Origin: an uncultured Maricaulis sp.
Lineage (GTDB): Bacteria > Pseudomonadota > Alphaproteobacteria > Caulobacterales > Maricaulaceae
Length of the DNA stretch: 38,444 nucleotides
Direction: 5' to 3'
Assembly (NCBI RefSeq): GCF_905480005.1
Contig: NZ_CAJQOO010000103.1
Location: 1 to 38,444, forward strand
Position numbers and translations under genes: made by a program. Shown piece by piece: positions 9,236 to 19,503 of this stretch (positions within the stretch are counted from its first letter, which is position 1; every line of letters starts with the position of its first letter). A model generated the notes under the pieces. It saw only the letters and a program-made list of their open reading frames with translations, did no database searches and was not told the DNA's origin.

Positions 9236-10195
9236 CTAAAGACCAGGCATCTGCACCCGGTCGCCATTGCATTGTGTGGCCTCGGTGGTGCCGGAGATTT
9301 CGAACACGCCGGTCGTCCGGTCGACGCGGATACGGGCATGGCGCAATGTGTCCATGCCGATCACCATGGCCGGTTCATCGGCCCAGCCCAGCGCGTCAAA
9401 CACGTCGAGATCGGATTGCAGCGCCGGAGACTGGTCGACACAAAGGCCACCGATCTGCAGCTGGCGAATGAGAACAGGCCGGGCTTCTTCCGGGTCTTCA
9501 TCCTCGATCCCGGTGACCGCGACATTGATGTTGAACTGGACGCCGGCATCAAAGAGATGGCGGCGAAGCTGACGATTGATCAGTGTGTGCGAGCTGCCCG
9601 TGTCGATGATGACATGGACCGGGGCCGAGCGTCGGCGCAATTGCGCTTCGCCGATCAGCAGGCCGCGGCGTTCGATCTGACCGTCCGGATGGGCGGCAGG
9701 CCCGCTGTCGAGAATCAGCTGGAGCGTGTCGACATCGATCTCATAGCGGTCCGCGGTAATGGCGTCCGCGCCCAATAGCCCGGCAACGGGCAGGGGATGT
9801 TCTGCAGCCACCGGAATGATCACGCTGTTGACGCCGACCGGGTCGAGCCCCGGCATGTAGAGCCGTTCGATCGGGTAGCGCTCGGCGTCGAACCGCGCAT
9901 TCAGCGACTGGACGAGGTCGTAATCTTCCCATTGCGACACGAAGCCGACACCTTCGGCCACCGGCTGGGCGATGGCGGTATTGCTGGCGCCGGTATCGAG
10001 AATGAAGGTCTGGGGCTCGCTCTCATTGAGCGAGACCGGGATCAGCAGATGGCCACTGGGCGCGCGCACCAGATTGACCCGTGTCTGGGCCTGGCCTGGC
10101 GCGGTCAGGCCGAGTGAGGCCAGGGCCAGAGCGGTGCCAGCGAGCAGCGCCCGGCTCAGCCGGCGCGGTTTCAAGTCACGATCAAAGACGCTCAT
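9236..10195 (-). CDS. Exported two-lobed retropepsin-like aspartic protease
   Basis: The 319-residue protein has a signal peptide (hydrophobic ALLAGTALALASLGLTAPGQAQ). Each half carries a retroviral-type aspartic protease signature: DTGASNT at Asp67 and DTGSSHT at Asp198. Each DTG is followed some 70-100 residues on by a hydrophobic-Gly motif, GLLGADAITADRYEIDVDTL in lobe one and VIGMDTLRHARIRVDRTTG in lobe two. Two catalytic Asp in one chain suggests a fused dimer, similar in layout to pepsin but built from short retropepsin-like units. The start at 10195 is chosen because AGGAG lies 6 bases upstream; a start at 10216 lacks one. The gene lies downstream of the TonB receptor on the same strand. 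The substrate is unknown and could be peptides in the periplasm. Confidence 0.85.
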   Translation of the reverse strand: MSVFDRDLKPRRLSRALLAGTALALASLGLTAPGQAQTRVNLVRAPSGHLLIPVSLNESEPQTFILDTGASNTAIAQPVAEGVGFVSQWEDYDLVQSLNARFDAERYPIERLYMPGLDPVGVNSVIIPVAAEHPLPVAGLLGADAITADRYEIDVDTLQLILDSGPAAHPDGQIERRGLLIGEAQLRRRSAPVHVIIDTGSSHTLINRQLRRHLFDAGVQFNINVAVTGIEDEDPEEARPVLIRQLQIGGLCVDQSPALQSDLDVFDALGWADEPAMVIGMDTLRHARIRVDRTTGVFEISGTTEATQCNGDRVQMPGL

Positions 10196-10383
10196 GCGCG
10201 CTCCTGTGCCTGCCATGCGGTGGGATCACCGCTGCAGCTCGTTTGCGCCAGCAGCCCCCACACCGGCACAGGATGAATTTCGGTTCCGGACTTTCAGGTC
10301 CGCACGGCTGTCAGCCTAGCTGCACCCGTTTCACGCCGCCACCGGATTGATGTGGCGCTCTCTTCAATGTGATCGGCAATGGG

Positions 10384-10418
10384 ATCGGCGCCGACAGCCA
10401 GGCTGCCGGCGCCGGATC
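10384..10418 (-). terminator. GC-rich hairpin just after the TonB receptor stop codon
   Basis: On the minus strand the sequence directly after the TGA at 10420-10422 folds as ATCCGGCGCCGGCAGC / GCTGTCGGCGCCGAT with a 3-base loop, a long GC-rich imperfect stem. No T-run follows, so it may be an mRNA-stabilising or transcription-pausing hairpin and not a true intrinsic terminator. The remaining bases between the receptor and the protease hold no other feature I can support. Confidence 0.4.
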
Positions 10419-10419
10419 A

Positions 10420-12534
10420 TCAGAATGTGCTGCGGGCACTGATCTGGAAGGTGCGGCCCATCGACCAGTTCCGATAATCGATCGAATCGATGATGCCATC
10501 GGCGCGGGAGCCATCATAGAAAACCCGCCGCCGCTCATCGCCATCATTGAACACGCCATCCACCTGGGCGCGCAGGGTCACGCCGAAAAAGCGCGTCGTC
10601 TCGACGTAAATGTCCAGATCGCCATCGGTATTGTCGTGAACCTGGTATTCGCGTGCGCGGAACACCTCGCCATTCGACAGCCAGAAATAATCCCAACCCC
10701 AGGCCATCTGGCTTTGAGGGAAGGTCTGGCGGAAATCGAGTCGGAGCTCCCACTCACGATAGCCCGACCAGTGCCGGTCCTCACCGGTCAGCGGGTCCTC
10801 GACATTGGTATTGTACCATTCGAGGAAGACGTCGAGGACGGCATTGTTGAGACCGAGCGAGTCCAGCGGGGTGGTCATGTTGCCGGTGACCCGCAGATTG
10901 GTGCCATCGCCGATATTGCCCGGGGCATCAAAGACACCGCTTGGCGTCGTGATCGACACCCAGCCATCGAGATCCTCGACCCAGTCATAACCGATCTGCA
11001 ACGAGAATGAGCCCTCATCACCGAAGCGGCGTTCCCACTCGCCTTCCAGCGTCCAGGTGCGCTGGGGCACATAGTCCGGATTGCCCAAGGTGGAGTTTCC
11101 ATCCTGGACATCGACCGAGGAGGCAAACTTGCCGAACTCCAGCTGGGCCACATCCCGCCGTCCGCTGAAGCGGAAACGGTTTCGGTCATCCGACCGGTAG
11201 TTCAGCGTGATGCTCGGCTTCGGGTAGGTGAAGGAGCGCGTCTGTTGTGCATCGCCGGTCTGGGTGATCTCGGAGAACTCGTAGCGCAGTCCGCTTTCGA
11301 GGCTGTATTGGTCGTTGATCTGCCAGACATGATTGGCAAAGAGTTCGCTGCGGCTTTCCTCGACCCGGGTGGAGGATACCGGCAGGTCAAGCATCGTCAC
11401 TGTCGTGCCGTCATCGATCGCAATTGCGAAGTCCGTGTCGCGGGCATTGAGGGCGTGCTCGCCACCAATCTCGAGCGAGTGCTGCTCATTGGGGTCCCAT
11501 GACAGGGTCTGGCGGAAGGCGGTTTCTTCTGTTTCGCCCGAGTAATCGACGATCTGGGCCCCAATGAAGCCGGTGAGCGGGTCATAGGTCTCATAGGCCT
11601 CCGGACCGTCTTCATAGCGCTCGCGGGTGGCGAGGAGGAGTGTTTCCGACGACAGCTGCTCGCCCAGGTCCCGCTGGTATGAAAGCGTGCCGGAATACAG
11701 GCTGCCGTGATTTTCGGTCTCGTTGTGCTCGAGCCGGTCGGGCGTCAGCGTCGAGCCCGACACGGCGTTGAACTCGGCGAATCGGACACGATGCCAGGTC
11801 CAGATATTGGCCCGGGCATCGACGCGCAGGCGAGACGAGTCGTCAATGTCCCAATTCATCGACCAGCTTGGAGCGAACTCTTCGTATTGACGTTGGTCAT
11901 TGTCATGCCCGCGCCGTAGCGCGATGTCGGCCGCGTCATGGTCTGCCGTTTGGCGCTCCACGCGATTGCCGCTCATCCCCGTATCGAGACCGAAGGTCAT
12001 CTCGGTCGGACCGACCGGTGTTGTGTAGGAGGCGATGAGGCGCGGGCCGAGCCGCCCGCTGTCGGAGACTTGCAGGCGTGCATCCCAGGAACCGGACTGA
12101 CCGGCGCCCTCGCGCAGAACCACATTCACGAGGCGCGAATGGCCGCGCATGTCGTATTGTGGCAGGGCTTCCTGGATCAGCTCGACATGGGCGACGTCAT
12201 CGGCCGGAATGCGTTGCAGCACAGTCTGCAGCGAGAGTGACTTGTTCGACGGGCGGCGCCCGTTGATCAGCAGATTGCCGAAACTGTCGCCAAGCCCGCG
12301 GCGACTGGTATCACCGTTCGACAGGCCGAAACCCGGGACGCGTGACACCATGTCCAGTGCCGTGACAGGCGCGTAGTTGGTGAAGAAGTCCTGCTGATAG
12401 GTGGCCACGCCGGACTGGGTCCGGACAAGTGGTGAATTGCTGGCGGCCGGGCCGTCCTGCAGTGCGAATGCAGATGCACCCATGAGCGCGCTGACGGCTA
12501 TGCCGGCCACGCTGCTTTTCAAAATCCCTCGCAT
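10420..12534 (-). CDS. TonB-dependent outer-membrane receptor
   Basis: The 704-residue protein has a signal peptide (MRGILKSSVAGIAVSALMGASAFA), an N-terminal plug domain (about residues 45-150, with TALDMVSRVPGF, NLLINGRRPSNKS and a DDVAHVELIQ segment typical of TonB plugs) and a long region of alternating aromatic strands ending in ISARSTF, the terminal Phe expected for outer-membrane assembly. It would import a bulky nutrient across the outer membrane using TonB/ExbBD energy. The ligand is not evident; many such receptors in Caulobacter relatives take up sugars, peptides or metal chelates. The ATG at 12534 follows AGGGA. Neither a clear TonB box nor a sigma-factor-interacting N-terminal extension is obvious. 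Confidence 0.92.
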   Translation of the reverse strand: MRGILKSSVAGIAVSALMGASAFALQDGPAASNSPLVRTQSGVATYQQDFFTNYAPVTALDMVSRVPGFGLSNGDTSRRGLGDSFGNLLINGRRPSNKSLSLQTVLQRIPADDVAHVELIQEALPQYDMRGHSRLVNVVLREGAGQSGSWDARLQVSDSGRLGPRLIASYTTPVGPTEMTFGLDTGMSGNRVERQTADHDAADIALRRGHDNDQRQYEEFAPSWSMNWDIDDSSRLRVDARANIWTWHRVRFAEFNAVSGSTLTPDRLEHNETENHGSLYSGTLSYQRDLGEQLSSETLLLATRERYEDGPEAYETYDPLTGFIGAQIVDYSGETEETAFRQTLSWDPNEQHSLEIGGEHALNARDTDFAIAIDDGTTVTMLDLPVSSTRVEESRSELFANHVWQINDQYSLESGLRYEFSEITQTGDAQQTRSFTYPKPSITLNYRSDDRNRFRFSGRRDVAQLEFGKFASSVDVQDGNSTLGNPDYVPQRTWTLEGEWERRFGDEGSFSLQIGYDWVEDLDGWVSITTPSGVFDAPGNIGDGTNLRVTGNMTTPLDSLGLNNAVLDVFLEWYNTNVEDPLTGEDRHWSGYREWELRLDFRQTFPQSQMAWGWDYFWLSNGEVFRAREYQVHDNTDGDLDIYVETTRFFGVTLRAQVDGVFNDGDERRRVFYDGSRADGIIDSIDYRNWSMGRTFQISARSTF

Positions 12535-12795
12535 AATGTCCCTACGCTTTGTACCTGCCCAACTCCCCGTCGCTGAGGCTCTAGGCGTGGCCGGTGCGGG
12601 GCGCTACGTACGCTTCCGTAAGGTTCGTCACGGACGTGTTATGCTGCACGCGCTAAGCCGCACAGGTTTCGCAGTAAAGCGCTGTTATGTAATGATTTTA
12701 TAGAATGCAGAGCGATCACGCCGTGGTAATCTTTCGGACATGAAATTTTGGTCACGGTCGGTATCGGGCGCTTGATCGCCCGATTGGTCGACGGT

Positions 12796-14211
12796 TCAGC
12801 CGCCGGAACCACCGACCGTCAGGCCGGAAATCTTCAGGCTTGGCTGACCGACGCCGACGGGGACGCCCTGGCCGGCCTTGCCGCACATGCCGACACCCGG
12901 ATCCATCTCGAAATCATCGCCGATCATGGTGATCTGGGTGAGGGCGGTCGGGCCGTCACCAATCAGGGTCGCGCCCTTGACCGGAGCGACAATCTTGCCG
13001 TCCTGGACACGATAGGCCTCGGTGCACTGGAAGACGAATTTGCCCGAAGTGATATCGACCTGGCCGCCGCCGAAATTCACGGCATAGATGCCGTCCTTCA
13101 GGCTTTCGACCATTTCCTCGCGCTTGTGCTCGCCAGCCAGCATGTAGGTATTGGTCATGCGCGGCAGCGGCGGGTGGGCATAGGACTGACGCCGGCCATT
13201 GCCGGTCGGCTTCTGGCCCATCAGGCGGGCATTCATGCGGTCCTGCATGTAACCGGTCAGAATGCCGTCCTCGATCAGTACCGAACGTTCGGTCGGCGTG
13301 CCTTCATCATCAATGGTGAGCGAGCCGCGGCGTTCCGGCATGGTGCCGTCATCGACGACGGTCACGCCCTTGGCGGCGACCTGCTGACCCATGCGCCCGG
13401 CGAAGGCAGACGAGCCCTTGCGGTTGAAATCGCCTTCCAGGCCATGACCCACGGCCTCGTGCAGAAGGACGGCCGGCCAGCCCGGTCCTAGCACGACGTC
13501 ATAGACTCCGGCGGGGGCGTCGACCGCATCGAGATTGACGCGGGCAATGCGCAGCGCTTCATCGGCCAGCGGCTTCCAGGAATCCGGCGTGATCCAGCGA
13601 TCGAACTCGGCCCGGCCACCAGCTCCGGCCGAGCCGGTTTCGCGCCGCCCGGCGCGCTCGACGGTCACCGACACATTGAGCCGGACGAGTGGACGGATAT
13701 CGGTTTTCAGATCACCCCCGGCGCGCAGGATCGACACGGACCGCTTGGCGCCGGCGATCGAGGCGGACACCTGGACCACGCTGGCATCCTTGGTCCGGCA
13801 ATAGGCGTCGATCTCCTGCAGCAATGACGCCTTGGTTTCGAAACCGGGCTGGGCGACCGGGTCGATGGCGTCATAGAGCTTGCGATTGGTGCCGGCGGGC
13901 GGCGGAGCCAGGACGCCGGCATGGCCGCGCTTGACGGCCGAGGCGGCCTCGGCGGCGCGCCGAACGGCATCCAGGGTCGGATCGGAGGAGTGGGCATAGC
14001 CGAAGGCCTCGCCCGCGACACAGCGCAGGCCAAAGCCGCGCGCCGAATCGAGATTGGCGGCCTTCAGGCGTCCATCATCGAAGACAAGTGATTCGGAAAC
14101 CTCGGTTTCCAGGAAGAGTTCGCCATCATCGGCCCCGTGCAGGGCGTCGTGCAGAATCGGTTGCACGCTGTCGGCATCAAAATCGAACTGGCTGATCGGA
14201 TCATCGGACAT
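12796..14211 (-). CDS. tldD: Metalloprotease TldD
   Basis: TldD is one half of the TldD/TldE zinc protease, which degrades unfolded or modified peptides in the cytoplasm and matures microcin-type substrates in some bacteria. The 471-residue chain (E. coli about 481) contains the HExxxH zinc motif in LLHEAVGHGLEGDF (His251, Glu252, His256), plus the family segments AVNFGGGQVDITSGKF and a C-terminal cysteine in DPGVGMCGKAGQGVPVGVGQ. The start at 14211 follows GGGAG; the extension upstream to 14301 lacks family sequence. The partner tldE/pmbA is not in the window, which is normal as the two are usually unlinked. It lies downstream of the TPR gene on the same strand, beside the cox operon. Confidence 0.95.
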   Translation of the reverse strand: MSDDPISQFDFDADSVQPILHDALHGADDGELFLETEVSESLVFDDGRLKAANLDSARGFGLRCVAGEAFGYAHSSDPTLDAVRRAAEAASAVKRGHAGVLAPPPAGTNRKLYDAIDPVAQPGFETKASLLQEIDAYCRTKDASVVQVSASIAGAKRSVSILRAGGDLKTDIRPLVRLNVSVTVERAGRRETGSAGAGGRAEFDRWITPDSWKPLADEALRIARVNLDAVDAPAGVYDVVLGPGWPAVLLHEAVGHGLEGDFNRKGSSAFAGRMGQQVAAKGVTVVDDGTMPERRGSLTIDDEGTPTERSVLIEDGILTGYMQDRMNARLMGQKPTGNGRRQSYAHPPLPRMTNTYMLAGEHKREEMVESLKDGIYAVNFGGGQVDITSGKFVFQCTEAYRVQDGKIVAPVKGATLIGDGPTALTQITMIGDDFEMDPGVGMCGKAGQGVPVGVGQPSLKISGLTVGGSGG

Positions 14212-14322
14212 GATGCGCACTCCCGGGGCTTCTCGACACCATACATAGTCGAGCCGACCCCGGGCGTGAACACAAGGCGCGCGGCGCGACGCAGTCGCCA
14301 CGCCGGTCGGAGGCTGCGCCCG

Positions 14323-14877
14323 CTAGCGCGAAGAGATGGTGAAGCGGGACAGCTCATGCTGCGGCAGGTCCCATCCGGGACGCAACCGACGGGCCTGACG
14401 ATAGGAATCATAGGCGGCTGCGAGCTCATCCAGCGCTTCCAGCGCCAGCCCGCGATTATACCAGGCATCGGCCTCGCGGCTGTCCTGGAGGCGGATCGCC
14501 AGATCCGCCTGCTCCACGGCCTCGGCATAGCGGCCGAGCCCGATCAGGGCACAGGCCCGGTTTACGGCCAGCGCGCTGGGGGCGAAATCGTGCAGGGATT
14601 CGGCCCGTCGAAAGTCGTCGAGGGCTTCATCATGCCGGTTCTGGTGGATCCGCAAAATGCCCCGATTGACCAGTGTCGCCGCGCGATCACGGCGGGTCAC
14701 GCGATTGTCGCGCAGGGCCATGTCGCAATCCTGGACGGCGCGGACATCATGACGGGAGGCGACGGCATGTTCGAAACAGGTCGCGGCGGGTGAACGGCCG
14801 AGCACCTGGAATTGGGCGGTTGCCGGTGCAGTACTCATACAAACTACAAGGGCAGCGAGTGAGACGAATGGACGCAT
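14323..14877 (-). CDS. Exported TPR-repeat protein
   Basis: The 184-residue protein has a signal peptide (MRPFVSLAALVVCMSTAPATAQ) and about three to four tetratricopeptide units, visible as ATLVNRGILRIHQNRHDEAL, NRACALIGLGRYAEAVEQAD and WYNRGLALEALDELAAAYDS. TPR units bind other proteins, so this is probably a periplasmic scaffold or adaptor; its partner cannot be named. The start at 14877 is supported by AAAGGAG upstream; a longer reading from 14931 lacks an SD and would disrupt the signal peptide. It is divergent from the cytochrome oxidase operon and about 110 bases upstream of tldD. Confidence 0.85.
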   Translation of the reverse strand: MRPFVSLAALVVCMSTAPATAQFQVLGRSPAATCFEHAVASRHDVRAVQDCDMALRDNRVTRRDRAATLVNRGILRIHQNRHDEALDDFRRAESLHDFAPSALAVNRACALIGLGRYAEAVEQADLAIRLQDSREADAWYNRGLALEALDELAAAYDSYRQARRLRPGWDLPQHELSRFTISSR

Positions 14878-14913
14878 CGGTCGCTCCTTTCCGTTGCTAT
14901 GAACCGCTCCATG

Positions 14914-14933
14914 ATATGTCACTGATGACAAAT
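14914..14933. promoter_or_regulatory. Inverted repeat between the TPR gene and cox operon (possible operator)
   Basis: ATATGTCA-CTGA-TGACAAAT has two 8-base arms matching at 7 of 8 positions with a 4-base spacer, a typical dimeric-regulator site layout. It lies 36 bases upstream of the TPR start codon and about 110 bases upstream of the cox -35 candidate, so it could control either gene. It is not an FNR/Anr box (TTGAT-N4-ATCAA). No regulator can be named. Confidence 0.3.
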
Positions 14934-15041
14934 ACGCTGATCATAACTTCGCGAGCTGGACATGCGGCCTTTTACAGGCGGACAATCTCCTGTAATGCGG
15001 CGCCCAGTGTGTATGACACGAGAAAAAATGCCGTTGATGGC

Positions 15042-15070
15042 CTGACAGGGCCGGAGACGGGCTCTATATT
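15042..15070 (+). promoter_or_regulatory. Candidate sigma70-type promoter of the cytochrome c oxidase operon
   Basis: CTGACA (15042-15047) and TATATT (15065-15070) are separated by exactly 17 bases and lie about 55 bases upstream of the coxB start. This is the best housekeeping-type promoter match in the divergent region. Transcription would begin near 15077. Confidence 0.55.
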
Positions 15071-15125
15071 CCGCCGCCATCGGTGGGGGATTCCCGCCTT
15101 AATGCCTGACTTGTATGGGGAAGCC

Positions 15126-15977
15126 ATGCGATTCCTGACCGCACTTGCGCTCACTTGGACGACTTTCGCAGCCGGCGCGTTTGCCACGCCCGGCCAGCCA
15201 ACCGACGGAGCGCTGGGCCTTCAGCCTGCCGTGACACCGATCATGGAAGACATCGTGTCTTTCCATAATCTCCTGCTGATCATCATCACCGTGATCACGG
15301 TCTTCGTGATGGGCCTGCTGGTTTATGTGATGATCCGCTATAACCGGAAGGCCAATCCGACGCCCTCCAAGTTCAGCCACAACACGCTGCTCGAAGTGGT
15401 GTGGACGGCGGTACCGGTGCTGATCCTGATCGGCATCGCAATCCCGTCCTTCCCGCTTCTCTACAAGCAGGACGTGATCCCGGCCGAGATCGACTTCACG
15501 CTGAAGGCCACCGGCAATCAGTGGAACTGGTCCTACGAATATCCGGATCACGAAGTCGCGGAATACTTCTCCAACATGGTTGAAGAGGAAGACCTCGAAC
15601 CGGGTCAGCTGCGCAATCTGTCAGTTGATTACCCGCTGGTGGTTCCGGTCAATGCGACGGTCCGCCTGCAGGTCACGGCGTCCGACGTCATCCACAACTG
15701 GGCGATGCCGGCCTTCGGCACCAAGATGGATGCCATTCCGGGCCGGATCAACGAGGCCTGGTTCCAGGCGACCCAGGAGGGTGTCTATTACGGCCAGTGC
15801 TCCGAGCTTTGCGGTCTTCGCCACGCTTTCATGCCGATCGAAGTTCATGTCGTGCCCCAGGATGTCTTCGACGCCTGGATCGCGGCCAAGGCCGAGAACG
15901 AATACTCCGAAGCCGCTGACGCGATCATTGCTGAATACACCGCCGCGCGGGAAACGCGCCTGGCGCAACTCGACTAG
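15126..15977 (+). CDS. coxB: Cytochrome c oxidase subunit II
   Basis: CoxB/CtaC accepts electrons from cytochrome c through the binuclear CuA centre and passes them to heme a of subunit I. The 283-residue protein has a signal peptide, two transmembrane helices (about residues 48-70 and 90-112) and a periplasmic cupredoxin domain. CuA ligands are all present: His190, Cys225, Glu227, Cys229, His233 and Met236 in the segment GQCSELCGLRHAFMP. The aromatic stretch GNQWNWSYEYP marks the electron entry patch. The start at 15126 follows TGGGGAAG; longer in-frame readings run into the divergent TPR gene. It is the first gene of the cox operon. Confidence 0.97.
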   Translation: MRFLTALALTWTTFAAGAFATPGQPTDGALGLQPAVTPIMEDIVSFHNLLLIIITVITVFVMGLLVYVMIRYNRKANPTPSKFSHNTLLEVVWTAVPVLILIGIAIPSFPLLYKQDVIPAEIDFTLKATGNQWNWSYEYPDHEVAEYFSNMVEEEDLEPGQLRNLSVDYPLVVPVNATVRLQVTASDVIHNWAMPAFGTKMDAIPGRINEAWFQATQEGVYYGQCSELCGLRHAFMPIEVHVVPQDVFDAWIAAKAENEYSEAADAIIAEYTAARETRLAQLD

Positions 15978-15988
15978 GGATGGGCTGA

Positions 15989-17626
<1,638 letters not shown>

Positions 17627-17635
17627 GGTTTGACC

Positions 17636-18625
17636 TTGGACACCATTGTGACCCCAAGCGACAATCGCGCAGAGGGCGAGGCTGTTTCGACAGCCTCGCC
17701 CCGCGACTATTTTGACCTGATGAAACCGCGGGTGATGACGCTGGTCGTCTTCACCGCCTTTGCCGGTCTCATCGCGGCACCGGTCGATGCCGACCCCTTC
17801 CTGGCGGTGATGTCGATCCTGTGCCTGGCCGTGGGTGCCGGCGCTGCCGGTGCGCTCAACATGGCCTATGACGCCGATATCGACGCCACCATGCAGCGCA
17901 CGCGCAAGCGTCCGATTCCGCGCGGCGTTGTCTCGGTGGCCAATGCCTATGGTTTCGGTGTCGTCGCGGCCATCCTGTCGGTTCTGCTGATGGCGTTGGC
18001 GAGCAATTACCTGGCCGCCGGCCTGCTCGCCTTCTCGATCTTCTTCTACGCCGTCATCTACACGATGATCCTCAAGCGCTCGACGCCGCAGAATATCGTC
18101 ATTGGTGGCGCTGCCGGCGCCTTCCCGCCGATGATCGGCTGGGTCGCGGCAACCGGCGAGATCTCGCTCGATGCCTTCATTCTCTTCATGATCATCTTCC
18201 TGTGGACGCCGCCCCATTCCTGGGCGCTGGCGCTCTACAAGTCGGGCGACTATGCCGCGGCCAATGTGCCGATGATGCCGGTCGCCCGGGGTGCCAAGTC
18301 GACACGTCTTCAAATCCTGCTCTACTCCCTCGTGCTGGTGGTCTTCGCAGGCGCGCCGGTCCTGACCGGGCTGGGCGGCGCTGTCTATGGCGCGACCTCG
18401 CTGGGCGGCGGCGTGCTCTTCCTGCTGCTGGCCTGGCGGATTTTCCGCTCTCGTGCCGGTGAGGCCGGTTCCGCCGAAGAGGGCGCGCTCTATGCCGTTC
18501 GGGCTGGCGACAAGGCCGCTCGTGACCTCTTCGCCTATTCGATCGGTTATCTGACGGTTCTTTTTGCCGCATTGATCATCGAGCACGCATTTGGTGCATA
18601 TGTCGCCATTCCGGGAGTGGGATGA
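17636..18625 (+). CDS. ctaB: Protoheme IX farnesyltransferase (heme O synthase)
   Basis: Converts heme B to heme O by adding a farnesyl group, the first step towards heme A for the oxidase. The membrane protein shows the conserved motif NMAYDADIDATMQRTRKRP and the later WTPPHSWALAL segment, with several transmembrane helices. The start is a non-ATG codon: TTG at 17630, TTG at 17636 and GTG at 17648 are in frame. I prefer 17636 because AGGG lies 7 bases upstream, whereas it almost touches 17630. It begins about 10 bases after coxA and its stop overlaps the next gene as ATGATGA-type coupling. Confidence 0.93.
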   Translation: MDTIVTPSDNRAEGEAVSTASPRDYFDLMKPRVMTLVVFTAFAGLIAAPVDADPFLAVMSILCLAVGAGAAGALNMAYDADIDATMQRTRKRPIPRGVVSVANAYGFGVVAAILSVLLMALASNYLAAGLLAFSIFFYAVIYTMILKRSTPQNIVIGGAAGAFPPMIGWVAATGEISLDAFILFMIIFLWTPPHSWALALYKSGDYAAANVPMMPVARGAKSTRLQILLYSLVLVVFAGAPVLTGLGGAVYGATSLGGGVLFLLLAWRIFRSRAGEAGSAEEGALYAVRAGDKAARDLFAYSIGYLTVLFAALIIEHAFGAYVAIPGVG

Positions 18626-18870
18626 TGACAGAGACTGAGAACCGCAAAACCAAGAAGTCCGTCGGCGAGATGATCGAAGAGGTCATCGAGTCCAAGCAGC
18701 CGGACTATACGCAGTCGACCGAGACCGTGCGCCTGACACCCGAGCAGGAGAAGGCCCGCGCGCGTCGCAATGTGGTCATCGCCTGGTCGCTGGTCGGCTT
18801 CATGGTCGCGGTGTTTGCCATCACCGTCGTGCGCCTGAGCCAGAATATCGCTGCGGGAGCGGGCGCATGA
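18622..18870 (+). CDS. Small single-pass membrane protein of the cox operon (CoxF-like)
   Basis: An 82-residue protein with a charged N-terminal half (KTKKSVGEMIEEVIESKQPD and an RLTPEQEKARARR stretch) and one transmembrane helix at about residues 50-70 (VVIAWSLVGFMVAVFAITVV). Small proteins of this design sit between ctaB and ctaG in many alphaproteobacterial cox operons, where they are annotated CoxF or as an oxidase assembly factor. The name here rests on position and layout rather than on a diagnostic motif. It overlaps ctaB by 4 bases and ctaG by 4 bases, so all three are translationally coupled. Confidence 0.85.
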   Translation: MMTETENRKTKKSVGEMIEEVIESKQPDYTQSTETVRLTPEQEKARARRNVVIAWSLVGFMVAVFAITVVRLSQNIAAGAGA

Positions 18871-19433
18871 CCCGTATCCCGCTCAACAAGAATGCCCGTG
18901 TTGCGGCCTTCTCGGCGCTGGCCGCCGTCGTCATGGTGGGCGCAGCCTATGCCGCGGTCCCGCTTTACGACCTGTTCTGTCGTGTGACCGGCTATGGCGG
19001 CACGACCCAGGTCGCGGTCGGCGAGGCCGGTGCCATTCTGGATCGCGAAGTCACCGTCTATTTCGACGCCAATACCAATCGCAACCTGCCCTGGACCTTC
19101 GAGCCGGCGCAGCGTTCGATCACGGTCCGGGTCGGTGAAACGGCACTCGCCTATTACACGGCGACCAATAATTCGAGCCAGCCGGTCACCGGCGTGGCCA
19201 CCTATAATGTCGCGCCCTACAAGGCGGCGACCTATTTTTCCAAACTGGAATGCTTCTGCTTCACCGAGCAGACGCTGCAACCGGGTGAGAGCATCGAGAT
19301 GCCGGTCCTGTTCTTTGTCGATCCGTTGATCGACGAGGAGGCGCGCATGGATGATGTCACCGCAATCACCCTGTCCTATACCTTTTTTGAGTCCCAAGAC
19401 GGGGGGTCGGATCCGTCCGACGCCGCGCCTTAG
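18867..19433 (+). CDS. ctaG: Cytochrome c oxidase assembly protein CtaG (Cox11)
   Basis: Cox11/CtaG delivers copper to the CuB site of subunit I. The 188-residue protein is anchored by one N-terminal helix (about residues 11-30) with a conserved VPLYDLFCRVTGYGG just after it, and a periplasmic immunoglobulin-like domain. The copper-binding motif CFCF is present (Cys129, Cys131), with Cys38 as the third conserved cysteine, in the setting YNVAPYKAATYFSKLECFCF. It overlaps the preceding small gene and is followed after 70 bases by coxC. Confidence 0.96.
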   Translation: MTRIPLNKNARVAAFSALAAVVMVGAAYAAVPLYDLFCRVTGYGGTTQVAVGEAGAILDREVTVYFDANTNRNLPWTFEPAQRSITVRVGETALAYYTATNNSSQPVTGVATYNVAPYKAATYFSKLECFCFTEQTLQPGESIEMPVLFFVDPLIDEEARMDDVTAITLSYTFFESQDGGSDPSDAAP

Positions 19434-19503
19434 CATTGAACCTTTCGGGTGTGCCGCGTATCAGGGGCATACTTCGCTGATTTGAAATCGCAGGAGATTC
19501 GCG

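Noticed and set aside
12535-12795. Possible small RNA or gene in the 261-base gap between the TonB receptor and tldD
   Set aside because: There is an AT-richer patch near 12685-12710 and a TACGTA palindrome near 12605, but no convincing promoter-terminator pair, SD or reading frame.
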